Below, in pieces: positions 28,416 through 64,000 of a stretch of 64,000 nucleotides of DNA. How positions within the stretch are numbered: the stretch's first letter is position 1; every line of letters starts with the position of its first letter. The stretch is taken from assembly GCA_963693365.1 (NCBI GenBank), contig CAVNZM010000006.1, forward strand, positions 1,426,001 through 1,490,000, written 5' to 3'. The notes beneath the pieces were generated by a model that saw nothing but the letters and a program-made list of their open reading frames with translations, was not told the DNA's origin and did no database searches. A program made the position numbers and the translations under genes. This DNA is from Amoebidium appalachense. Its lineage: Eukaryota; Ichthyosporea.

Positions 28416-28645
28416 CTGTAAAATTATATAAGTATTTGGGACGGAAGCAGAGACACAGTGGTGCAGTGTGAAAACACCACAGACACACAACAGCAAAACA
28501 CGGAACGATCGGAGTCGTGTCTAAACATTGATGTCTGTTGTGTACACTGCTCCGATCGTTCCGTGTTTTGTTGTGTGTCTGTGGTGTTTTCACACTGCAC
28601 CACTGTGTCTCTGCTTCCGTCCCAAATACTTATATAAATTTACAG
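28416..28645. repeat. Near-perfect inverted repeat (99/96-nt arms, 35-nt loop)
   Basis: The left arm 28416-28514 is the reverse complement of 28550-28645, apart from a 3-nt indel near GCTGTTGTG/GTTGTG and about one substitution. The intervening loop is 28515-28549. A transcript would fold into a hairpin of about 95 bp. No open frame or transposase is associated. A (CA)n run starts three bases after the right arm. A MITE, a small-RNA hairpin precursor or a palindromic duplication are all possible. Confidence 0.9.
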
Positions 28646-28646
28646 C

Positions 28647-28703
<57 letters not shown>

Positions 28704-28913
28704 CGTCTCTCGCCATGGCGCCTAGCCGCATGTATCACCGGTGGCCAAGGCCGGGCCGGCCGGGACCCACCCACCCACCCATCCCACGTCGTACCGTATG
28801 CCATCCCACCCACCACCCACACGCACAAAGGTGCACCGGCACCACACACAACCGTTACAGCATGCAGGCCAAAAACTTAAGTGCAGTGCGTGGTTGCTCG
28901 AGACTGATCAGAA

Positions 28914-28948
<35 letters not shown>

Positions 28949-29459
28949 TGCAATCGTGCAAGTCGGAAGTTTTCTAGATCTCTTGACGCCAACACACATC
29001 AGTACATGTGTACACATGCAGTCAGTAGCGCACCAATCATGCATACAGTCAGTAGCCTCGTGCTGTATTCACATTTCGCCTATACATCTCTCTGCATCTG
29101 GCTAGAGCTTCTGGCTAGTTGGAATAAATGTAATATGGGAAAGTATATTGCGTAGAATAAAAAACTCAAAATAATCCTAATCTATAATACACCAAGCGCA
29201 ACCGTATGGGGCCCGTAGTCACGTGCACTGTGCCCTCTTCATCAACATCACGCTAATTTTAATACTTTTTCAATAATAACACTATATACATTCATAATCA
29301 ACAGTGGCTGCTTGCATGTAATACTATTATTAATTTCTGACTCAACAATCTAAGGAACGGGCTACAAAATCACGTGGGTCATATTTACAAGAACAGCACC
29401 AAACCTGCTACCAATGCGTGTGGATGTGTGCTCCACACACATCCACATGCATTCTCTTC

Positions 29460-35562
<6,103 letters not shown>

Positions 35563-36866
35563 GGCTGACACGAAACTCGTGCACGTTGGTCAAAGTTTTA
35601 TCGGAAAAGGGTGCCTACTTTTTGTTTTTGACGTTTCTAAATTGTACAAGCTCAAACCTGCTTCGTTGGTCCTAAATGGGAACTATATATGCCAATGCTA
35701 TTCAGGAACAAAAGGGATTGTATCGGAAAGAATGAACATCAAGTAACTCAAATCATGAAAAACTCCAGCGCGGATGTACATGAAGGGTTGTGTTGCACTT
35801 ACAAATGAAACGAGAATAATCGACGGGTTGCCCTCTTTATAGCTTTTAGCGGCCTAAGTGCTGTGAGTTTAGGGGGTGGCTTACGTAACGGGAATATGAC
35901 GGAATAGCCTGGCAGGTGGCTAAACGTAAACCCTTATCTAGAGTTTTGATTCGTTCCGGTAGCCCAAGCAGGGTTTACTTATAATAAATTAATATAAAGG
36001 GTCAAAAGGGTCACACCACTGTTTCACCAGTTGTATGTTCTCGAACTTTAGTAAAATCCTTATTTTGATTCGTCTATATTGCACCAAAGCTCAACAAATT
36101 TTGATTGGTTGCGGGGTGCGAACCTTCTCAGCCTCGCTCTCTCTCTCTGCCAGGCTGCGTTCTGAAAAGGGACGTCTCTGAAGTCAAGGGTCAATTCGTT
36201 TCAGGGGGCCAACGTGCACTGGGCCTCAAACGGGTCACCAAAGACATGAATCATTGATTACATGAATGAAAACTCAAGAAACAAACGTGTATTCAGAGGA
36301 AGGTGAATATGGGAGCAAGGATCTATCTTTAAACCATATGCGCCGTGTTTGGGGTTTGGCATTGGGCTGGTGGTTTGGCTGAGATCTTGTTCGGGACGAG
36401 CAACGTGTGGTAGTTATAGAAAACAGCTTAGGTAGATTAGGACTATGCAGGATCATGCACGGTTGTCATTAACAGCAATGCTACGGATTTCAAATATCAA
36501 AGTTTGCCAACCTTAAGGTTTTTCTTTACGTAGAAAAAGTGGTGTTCTTCGTCCTTTCGATGTTTATTGGGCGGTCTTTTGCTTGAAGACTTCTTTCCGT
36601 CACCCACAAATAGTTAAGCACGTATGTTGAGTCGAGGCTAATGGGTTTCGAAAAATTGCGCTGCACTTGTATGACGAGACATCAGCCGACAATTATGAGA
36701 CCGCCAATTTGATGCCTTGCTAACCACTCAACCGAAGTGTGTGTTTATTTGAGGACTTCATTGAACTTTGCAGTGCTAACCGGTTACGTTTTCAAAACAG
36801 ATACCTTCTTAAACACAAGATCTCGTTATAGTTTGTGGCTCCACAGGAGCCTGAGAAGCGGCCAAG
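35563..36866. promoter_or_regulatory. Divergent intergenic region between J-protein and myosin I genes
   Basis: The J-protein ATG (35562, minus) and the first myosin exons (plus) point away from each other across about 1.3 kb, or 2.2 kb if translation starts later. Unlike almost all other non-coding DNA in the window, it has no long homopolymer or dinucleotide tract, apart from a 14-nt CT run near 36135. A bidirectional promoter is inferred from layout. No TATA or initiator element was assigned with confidence. Confidence 0.5.
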
Positions 36867-36869
36867 ATG
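36867..36869 (+). CDS. Candidate ATG-only initiator exon of the myosin I gene
   Basis: GGCCAAGATG is followed at once by GTAGGT, so the start codon would abut a 5' splice site. The phase is 0, as needed to join TCGCAGTTTTCAGCC at 37796, giving M then [15 protein letters not shown]. The spacing of this N-terminus before [10 protein letters not shown] fits short class I myosin N-termini. No other in-frame ATG lies in the first recognised motor exon before GVEDM. This is untested and the 5' end may lie elsewhere. Confidence 0.35.
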
Positions 36870-37225
36870 GTAGGTCCTATGCCCCTCTTGCTAGATCCCC
36901 ATGAGCAAGCTGTTGGCGTGTGGTCAATAGTTAGGCAAAACAAGATTAGAAGGGCATATCAGCTGAAGCTCAGGGTGTACGCAGGGCCTGGTTTCTTAAT
37001 GTCCAGAATAAATCCCAGCTAACATCATACAAAGTAACACTAGTCATCTCGCATGATTACTTCGTTGACAGGGTTTCTGGTCAGGTCATTTCCAAGGGTG
37101 TAGGTTCCTGCCTTTCTGATCATGAGATCAAAGGAGGGTTAAAGAAAGGGTTAGGGTGTGGGGCGGTCGGGGTGGGATAGAAAAGGGGTGGATGGTGGGA
37201 GACGAGATTCTGTGGAGGAGACGGG

Positions 37226-37309
37226 GGGGGGGGGGGGGGGGGAGAGGTGGGGAGGGGGGGGGGGAGAGAGAAGGGGGGGGGGGGGGAGAGGGCGGGAGGA
37301 GGAGAGAGG

Positions 37310-37373
<64 letters not shown>
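37226..37373. repeat. Poly-G and GA block upstream of myosin exon 37796
   Basis: Poly-G segments with GGGAGG interruptions are followed by (GA)n at 37343-37370. (GGT)n and (GT)n follow at 37505-37563 and 37617-37643. It is a 5' intron or 5' flanking sequence. Confidence 0.9.
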
Positions 37374-37379
<6 letters not shown>

Positions 37380-37530
37380 GAGAGAGGCGGTGTTGCTTGG
37401 GAAAGAGAACAAAAGTTTCTGGAGCCAAGAGGGGAAGGGTGTATGTGTGGGAGTGGGGGGAGAGGGGAGGGCTGAGGCTCGAAAGTCAAAAAAGGTTGCG
37501 CCATGTGGTGGTGGTGGTGGTGGTGGTGGT

Positions 37531-37567
<37 letters not shown>

Positions 37568-37613
37568 CTGTGTGTGTGGGTGTCTGTGGTGTGTCTGTGT
37601 GTGTCTGTGCGCG

Positions 37614-37646
<33 letters not shown>

Positions 37647-37795
37647 AGGGTGGGGGGTGGGGGGAGTGGGCACCAGCTTCCGTATACCTAAGTTTAACAT
37701 GCAACTTTTAATGGGGGAAGTTGCACTCGAGCAAAAGAGTTGGAAGCAAAGTTCTCATGCTTTATGTCGTTCCTCGTTTTCTTCTGCATTTGCAG

Positions 37796-58177
<20,382 letters not shown>

Positions 58178-58728
58178 TCTTGTGAAAGAGCAGTGTTCTG
58201 TATATATTTGCAGCATAATTAGTTGTTTCCCAAACTGCATGTATGAATAATATACCTGCCATGCTGTGCATTGTATATTATGAGATCTCATTGTTTATTA
58301 ACTTTTGTACGTGCGGGTATAAGACTTAGCGGCCTTAACCCAGCTTGCAGACCCATTATATTGCCATTTCCTTTATGCCTTCTGCACCGAGAGCTCTACT
58401 CTATTCACCAATGGAGATATAGATGGTATGTAGGCAAAATGCACGATAATTTTGAGTCTGTAGGTCGTTGTGGTTTCTCCACTTGTGCAGCTTTGTAGGC
58501 TGCCCTTTTCCGTAACCATTTTTTTTACGAAGGAGAAATGATAACAATGACTATGATCTTGCAAGTTTCATTAAATGATGTAACGGGTTATCTGCTGCAA
58601 TGTTGCGGGACGCTTTCTATGGAAGAGAACGTGCCCATGTTGATGAGCATTAAGTCAAAGTCTTCACGCAAGACGCTCTGCAATTGGGCCACACTCAGTG
58701 TTCCGTTTTGTGATGCATCAAACACCGT

Positions 58729-58759
<31 letters not shown>

Positions 58760-59971
58760 GGGGGGATATTATAGTTGTGGGTTCCATGTTATCACATCAG
58801 ATATTACGAGCACAGTGCTCTCAGGATTATAGTCAAAGCTAGATTGTTTGTATAATGTCAGCAGTGCATATAACAGGTATGATTATGTATGCTTGGCAGT
58901 GCGTGCACATGCATACTACGTGTGTGTTACATGTTTTGTGTGTGTATTTGTGTGTGTTGTGGTGTGGGCTTGTGAACATGTTAGACACTGTGTGTGGATG
59001 TGTGTGTGTGTCACTGGTGCTTGTGTGTATGCACAAATTTGTATGTGTGTGTACAATGTGCACGACACTTTTATTTTATTTTATCACGTTTTGTTCCCGG
59101 AGAGCCTTTACAGGCCCTCTAGGGAAACTACCGTCTACCACACAGCACCGACAGTACACTAGTTAAGGTGCTATCTATGAGTTCAAGCTACTGAGCTAAA
59201 CTGTGCATGACACGTGTGTCCCCACCTTAAAGCTTTAAAGAGCTTTCCCAATTTGCACATATCAACAAACGCATTATACATACCGTGCGTAAATGTAAAA
59301 GGCAGACTAAATAAGTTGTCCTGATCAAAGACACGTGTGTGTGTGTGTGTGTGTGTGTGCATAGGCTGTGTCTGTGTTTGTGGAGGAGTTGAATTTGAAG
59401 GGGTGCGGGGGGGAGGGGGGGGGGGGGGGGGGAGAGGAGGGGAGGGAGGGCCCGGGGAAGGTGTGCTCGGCGCAGGCACGAATTCGTGGGCCACAAAGTC
59501 GTGCGTGCTTGGATGGTCATCCCTTAGTAGTTTAGTAGTGTTTCTGTCAGCTAGAAAAAGAAAAGCTAACATACCCCAAGTCGATCGTGGGTATAAAGCA
59601 CCTGCTGAAATCGTGCCAGGAGTACAAGATACATATGACCAATACCGGGGATGACCAAGAATATGAGCCTGGGGTGGCCTTATACCCGGGAACGGTATAT
59701 AAATGCGGATTGATCATGGCACAGTGGGCACAGTGGAAAAAACTGAGAGAAAAGGAAGGAGTGTGCTTTTGCAAAGCGAAGACTTTACAGTTTGTAGTTA
59801 TCCATATTCGTCGGTTTAGCGTATGAAGTTTAGAGGCAGTTGTACACCTGCAGGGGGCTGTATGTGTAGGGTATGAAGAGTCGGTTGAATATAGTTTTTT
59901 TCGTTCGCTGGTGTGTCGTCTCTGAAAGGAAGTGATTGGCAGGGCAGCGAGCGCTGCCTGCCAGCCAGGCC
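58178..59971. other. Intergenic region between myosin I and the acidic-protein gene
   Basis: It contains the myosin 3' flank, a poly-G run (58730-58758), GT-rich sequence (58920-59060), a short GT run (59335-59358) and a G-rich tract (59407-59450). Small open frames in it show no family resemblance. The promoter of the next gene probably lies in 59500-59970. Confidence 0.5.
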
Positions 59972-61173
59972 ATGAAGAAGGCAGAGGGGGAGACTGAACA
60001 ACCAGATGTCTCGGAAAAGAAAAGGTGTGCACTGCAAGCGAGCAATAGCAAGAAGACACCAGTACTTGCATCATGCGTTTGACAGGCACACTTGACACGA
60101 CCTGTAACGGGACATTTTCGTGATGTGTTTATAAGGAGGCAACTTTGGGCATCTCCTTTTGCAATAAAGCAATCGTCCTCCCTTCGATTTTTCAGTGTCA
60201 TAATCCACCTAGCCCACTCACAGAAGCTTGTTTCTCTACTTGCCACTCTCACCCTTGTCTCTCTCTCCCTCTCTCTCCTTTTCTCTGTCCTTCTCTGTCT
60301 GCTCCTCTGTCCCTGTCCCTGTCCCTTTCCTCATTTTTCTCCTCCTTATCAGCCAATCAGGCTCCGCCCACCTCAACCTACCAAGATCTGTTCTTTTCTC
60401 CCTTATGCCCGCTCCCTCCACCTGTCTTCTTCCATTTTCTAATCTTCCATCTCCCTCCCTCCATCTCTCTTTCCCTTTTCCTCCTGCTGTCGTCCAACCT
60501 TGTACACAACCCTGAATGCTTTTCTTGCTGCTTTCTTGTGCCTGCAACTGTCTCTTTTCCCCTTCCTCACTCACCCATTTCCTTTCTGCCTCTCACCTTC
60601 TGGACAACACATTATTTGTCTGTGACCGTTGCTCTCTCGGCAGTCGAATGTTAAAATTTTTGCCTGACTTGTATTTTGCTTGTCTCTGCACAAGCATCTT
60701 CTTTTGCAATATTGACACCACCTGTCTCGTGTGCCCTCGCCAGCACTGCGCATCTCCTCCGCGCTCGATTCTAAGCACTAGCATTCATTACATAGGGTTT
60801 GACAGCGATCCTTTTGGGTGAGCAGCTCTTACAATTGTGCAGTTTCATTAACACCTATAATAACAGCATGCAAGCACCCGCCAACACCCCATCTGGACGG
60901 GGGAGGCGCCGCTTTAAAGAGGATGCTGTAACCGGGGCATCTTCCGAATCATTCGCTAGACGCTCTAGGCGACTGAGCAAAGGAAGTGTCGAGGGGGGTG
61001 CAGAAGACAACGGCCCACCAACCACCATTGAGCCAGGCAGCAACACGGGGTCTGGGGGCAGACGGGGCAACAAGAGACAGTAAGCCCATCTGTGTGTCGT
61101 GTGCTATGTCCAGAAATGGCTTCACCTTGCATAATTTTATTTTTTTTTCCCTTCCTTCCCCCCCCCCCCCCCA

Positions 61174-61210
<37 letters not shown>

Positions 61211-61217
61211 AAATGAA

Positions 61218-61249
<32 letters not shown>

Positions 61250-61606
61250 CAATAACAATAACAATAAAGTAATAAATAAATAAAAGGAGAAAAGAGAAGA
61301 GAAGAAAGACGCAGAAAAGAAAAGGGTAAAGGAAGCATAGGATAAAGTGTAGTTTTTCCTTATTTATTGTTTTTTTCTTCTTTTATCGTTCTTTCTTTCT
61401 TTTTTTTTTTGTGAGGGGGGGAGTGAACGTAGTCGTGTATCCTCATTCTCTCTCTCTCTCTCTCTCTCCCCCCCCCCCTCCCTCCCTCCCTCCCTCCCTC
61501 CCTCCCTCCCTCCCTCCCTCCCTCCCTCCCTCCCTCCCTCCCTCCCTCCCTCCCTCCCTTCCCCTCCCTCCCTCCCTCCCTCCCTCCCTCCCTCCCTCCC
61601 TCCATC

Positions 61607-61704
<98 letters not shown>

Positions 61705-62493
61705 TCTCTCTCTCGTCCTCCTCCTCCTCCTCCTCCTCCCCACCCACCTCTTTCTCCCCCCCTCCCCCCCCCCCCATCTCTCTCTCTTTCTTCTCTCCCC
61801 CCCCCTTCGTACCATGTTCCGCATTCAAACCCCCCAAGTCTTCTTTCAGAGGTGTCCTTTAAGGACAGACCACTGTGTGGAGACCGCTTTACTTCCATGC
61901 AACCGGGCATGGTTGCTCTGTGTCGTGCATCTGTAAGCACATACACATTTTTCGCTGCACTGCATTAGTTTGCACACACATCTTCACCGTTTTGCTCACC
62001 TTGCTTGCATAAGCAACCCTGCTCGTCTTTAATCAAGACGGGTTGACCCTCCCAAGTTCAGTTGATGCTGCTGTCTGAGTTGGAGAGTCGTATGTACGCG
62101 GGCTAAGGGTTCGAAACTCAGACGCAATTGATGAGTTGGGCCCTTCCTGAGGATGGGCTCTGCTTATGACCCATACTGTGCGCATGGATGATGTTGCATA
62201 CTTGAATGTTTGCCTTTGTATGTGTCCTGCACCATGCTTCTCATCGTGTATGCGTACTTCGTACCGTGTTCCGCATTCAAATCCCCCCCTCTCCCCCTCC
62301 CCCCCCCCCCCCCCCCTCTCCCCCCCGTCTCTTCTCCCCCCTCTTTCTCTCTCTTTCTCTCTCTCACTTTCTCTCCGCGCCATCTACCTCCCTCTCCCTC
62401 TCCCTCTCTCTCTCTCTCTTTGCCCCCCCCCCCTCTCTCCCTCCCCCTCTCCCCCCCCCCCCCCCCCCCCCCCCGCCCCTCCAACCCTCTATC

Positions 62494-62532
<39 letters not shown>

Positions 62533-63639
62533 ACCTCTAGCAGCCATACATTTCTAAAGCTATAATAAGCTTATATCGTTCTATAGCAACGAGAATATAT
62601 GGATGGAAAAGGCTCATAATTCTTTCCACCTCCAGCCTGCCACTTCATTTATCAATTCCTTTCTTTTCCACTTCCAGCCTGCCACCTTTATCAGGTGTTG
62701 TTTTCTTTTTCACTTCCAGCCTGCCATTTTTTATCATGAACACAGTTTTAACCAGATCAGCGCGTGACCAATGTCATATTGTCCAATATCTCATGTCTGC
62801 ATATTTCCTGAATATTATTACTGATGTGTGCTACAGGGCCCAGACACCCGAATCATCCGGGAGCAAGAGAGGAAAACGGTCAAAGGTGAAAGAGGAGGTC
62901 CAGAAACCAGCACCCGAGCCAGAAAATGTCGGTGAGGATGCGATAGAAAATTCTGCCGAACAAGATTCAAAGGAGGAAAACAAGTTGGTGGATGGCATTG
63001 CCCAAAACGTAAACGAATCGAAAGAAGCAAACGAGAGCAAAGACGGTGAAAATAGTGGGAACGTGGGTGAAATCGAAGGGAAGGTGGAGGCGGGGAAGGG
63101 TGGAAACCTTGCGGGTGGCAGTGAGCAAATGGAAACGGACGAGCCGCAAAATAATGCAGATTCAGTAGGTACCGGTAAAGATGCGGACAAAAAACCAGAA
63201 AATGATGCAGTGGACACCTCAGAGGGCGCAGAGGATGCGGAGTTGGGGCAGGAAGCAAAGGAGGCTCAAGAAGAGAAAGGACAGGAGGAAAAGACGGATA
63301 GAATGCAAACGGAAGAAGAGAAAAAGGATGAGGGGGAAGGAGAAGGGAAAGAGGGTAAGGTAGAGGAAAAGGAGAAAGAGAACAAGGAGCAGGAGAAAGA
63401 AGACACGGTAGAAGGAGGGGCCAAAGAAAACGAAAACGCCGGGGATGGTGGTGAGGGAGACGGGAATGAAACGGAGGGGATGGAGGGAGATGGAAAGAAC
63501 GAAGAAAGCGAAGACAACTCCGAGGAGGAGGAGGAAGAGAAAGAGGATGGAGAGGGGGAGGAAGGGAACGGGCAGGATGGTGCCGACAATCCGTTTCAGG
63601 CCCTGCTGGGTCGGTTTGTGGGCCGCTACGGACGACCCG
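59972..63639 (+). CDS. N-terminal part of a basic-then-acidic, probably nuclear protein (continues past the window)
   Basis: Three exons fit in frame: 59972-60024, 60843 (or 60867)-61079 and 62837-63639 (about 364 codons, ending in phase 1 at donor G|GTATGT). The start is ATGAAGAAGGCAGAG. The N-terminal third is basic and Ser/Arg-rich (GRGRRRFKEDAV, ARRSRRLSKGS, GSKRGKRSKVKEE) and looks like a nuclear localisation region. The next 230 residues are very rich in Glu, Asp, Lys and Gly, with a polyacidic end (EDNSEEEEEEKEDGEGEEG). The last residues, NPFQALLGRFVGRYGRP, are a non-acidic, probably folded start. I do not recognise the family. A chromatin or histone-binding protein, or the disordered N-terminus of a large TRIP12/Ufd4-like HECT ligase, are only guesses. 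Exon 1 rests on phase and donor fit alone. Confidence 0.6.
61180..61290. repeat. (AT)n and (AAT)n simple repeats
   Basis: AT dinucleotides (61178-61204) are followed by AAT/AATAAC trinucleotide-type repeats (61218-61266). This is one of the few A/T microsatellites in a window dominated by C/G and CA/GT tracts. Confidence 0.9.
61451..61702. repeat. (CT)n, (CCCT)n, (CT)n and poly-C block
   Basis: CT (61447-61468), CCCT tetranucleotides (61480-61612), CT (61613-61672) and C (61673-61702). It lies in the intron 61080-62836 of the acidic-protein gene. Confidence 0.95.
61806..62281 (+). repeat. Dispersed C-tail repeat, composite copy with best Pol III-like boxes
   Basis: It starts inside one unit (TTCGTACCATGTTCCGCATTC then a C run), passes through the same junction as 24061-24197 and continues through a second unit to CCGCATTCAAATC and C runs. 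TGTCTGAGTTGG at 62072-62083 resembles an A box, and GGTTCGAAACT at 62108-62118 a B box (36 nt start to start). Confidence 0.85.
62454..62532. repeat. Poly-C tracts in acidic-protein intron
   Basis: C runs at about 62451-62474 and 62495-62532, preceded by CT/C-rich sequence from 62282. Confidence 0.95.
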
Positions 63640-63851
63640 GTATGTTGTGTTACTGCGGAGTGTGCATGGCAATGCATGCTGATTGGTTGACGACTTGTGG
63701 CGTGGGGTTGGGTTGTTAGGTGTGTTGGGTTGCCTGAAACTGTGTTTCTGGGTTGGGAGCTAGGGTATTCGGATCTATACTGTTGTGGGGTCATGTATGT
63801 GCATGGGGTCCAAATGTGTTAAATGTGGTTCTGTGTTTTTGTGTGGTTGTG

Positions 63852-64000
<149 letters not shown>

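Larger units (their letters stand above)
26900..29459. other. Convergent intergenic region between the PAP2-like and J-protein genes
   Basis: This contains the 3' flanks of two convergent genes. It holds a poly-G run (26957-26977), the repeat copy at 27601-27734 with its C run (27737-27766), the hairpin at 28416-28645 followed by (CA)27, and poly-G at 28916-28946. No coding exon was recognised. Confidence 0.6.

Noticed and set aside
58538-58774. Small plus-strand frame 3' of myosin
   Set aside because: It ends in poly-Gly from a G run and has no family resemblance or splice signals. It is treated as a chance frame.
62818-63794. Long minus-strand frames opposite the acidic-protein exon
   Set aside because: They are antisense shadows of the Glu/Lys-rich coding exon (Ser/Pro/Leu-rich). 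The plus frame has matching splice phases and a coherent product.

Overview
This is eukaryotic nuclear DNA. All recognisable genes are split into many short exons (36 to about 900 nt) bounded by GT-AG introns. I see no operons, no Shine-Dalgarno layout, and no tRNA, rRNA or CRISPR loci. The protein set suits an opisthokont or holozoan protist: a long-tailed class I myosin with SH3, a DNAJB6-type J-protein, an EGF/SdrD-B-like extracellular protein, and a lipid-phosphatase-family membrane protein. An ichthyosporean-like unicellular holozoan is my best guess, but that is inference. Introns and intergenic DNA are packed with homopolymer C/G tracts, (CA/GT)n, (CT/GA)n and (CCCT/GGGA)n. These create dozens of long artefactual open frames (poly-P, poly-G, CVCV, HTHT), which are not annotated as genes.

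Layout. 1-4.4 kb: no confident gene, though the unresolved 3' end of the EGF gene probably lies here. 4.5-8.2 kb, minus strand: multi-EGF extracellular protein, six exons resolved, 5' end not found. 8.2-21.4 kb: gene-poor, with simple repeats, a large inverted repeat (14.56-15.86 kb) and short duplications. 21.4-26.9 kb, plus strand: six-exon PAP2/LPP-family membrane protein whose three catalytic motifs are all degenerate. 27-29.4 kb: convergent intergenic DNA with a near-perfect 100-nt hairpin. 29.5-35.6 kb, minus strand: DNAJB6-like J-protein with an unusual glutamine-rich C-terminus. 35.6-36.9 kb: low-repeat divergent promoter region. 36.9/37.8-58.2 kb, plus strand: long-tailed class I myosin, 31 coding exons whose phases all agree and which total 3,429 nt (1,142 residues). 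60.0-63.6 kb and beyond, plus strand: first exons of a basic-then-acidic, probably nuclear protein that runs toward the right edge.

A dispersed repeat family with tRNA-promoter-like boxes and a C-rich end occurs in introns and intergenic DNA: a head-to-tail pair at 23.8-24.4 kb, a second composite at 61.8-62.3 kb, and shorter copies at 24.7, 27.6, 50.7 and (minus strand) 11.9 kb. The most notable biology is the Q-rich tail on an anti-aggregation-type J-protein, the PAP2 pseudoenzyme, C-runs sitting immediately downstream of many 5' splice sites, and CA-repeat 3' splice sites in the EGF gene. The genes do not form one pathway. The head-to-head J-protein/myosin pair is the only arrangement suggesting shared control.
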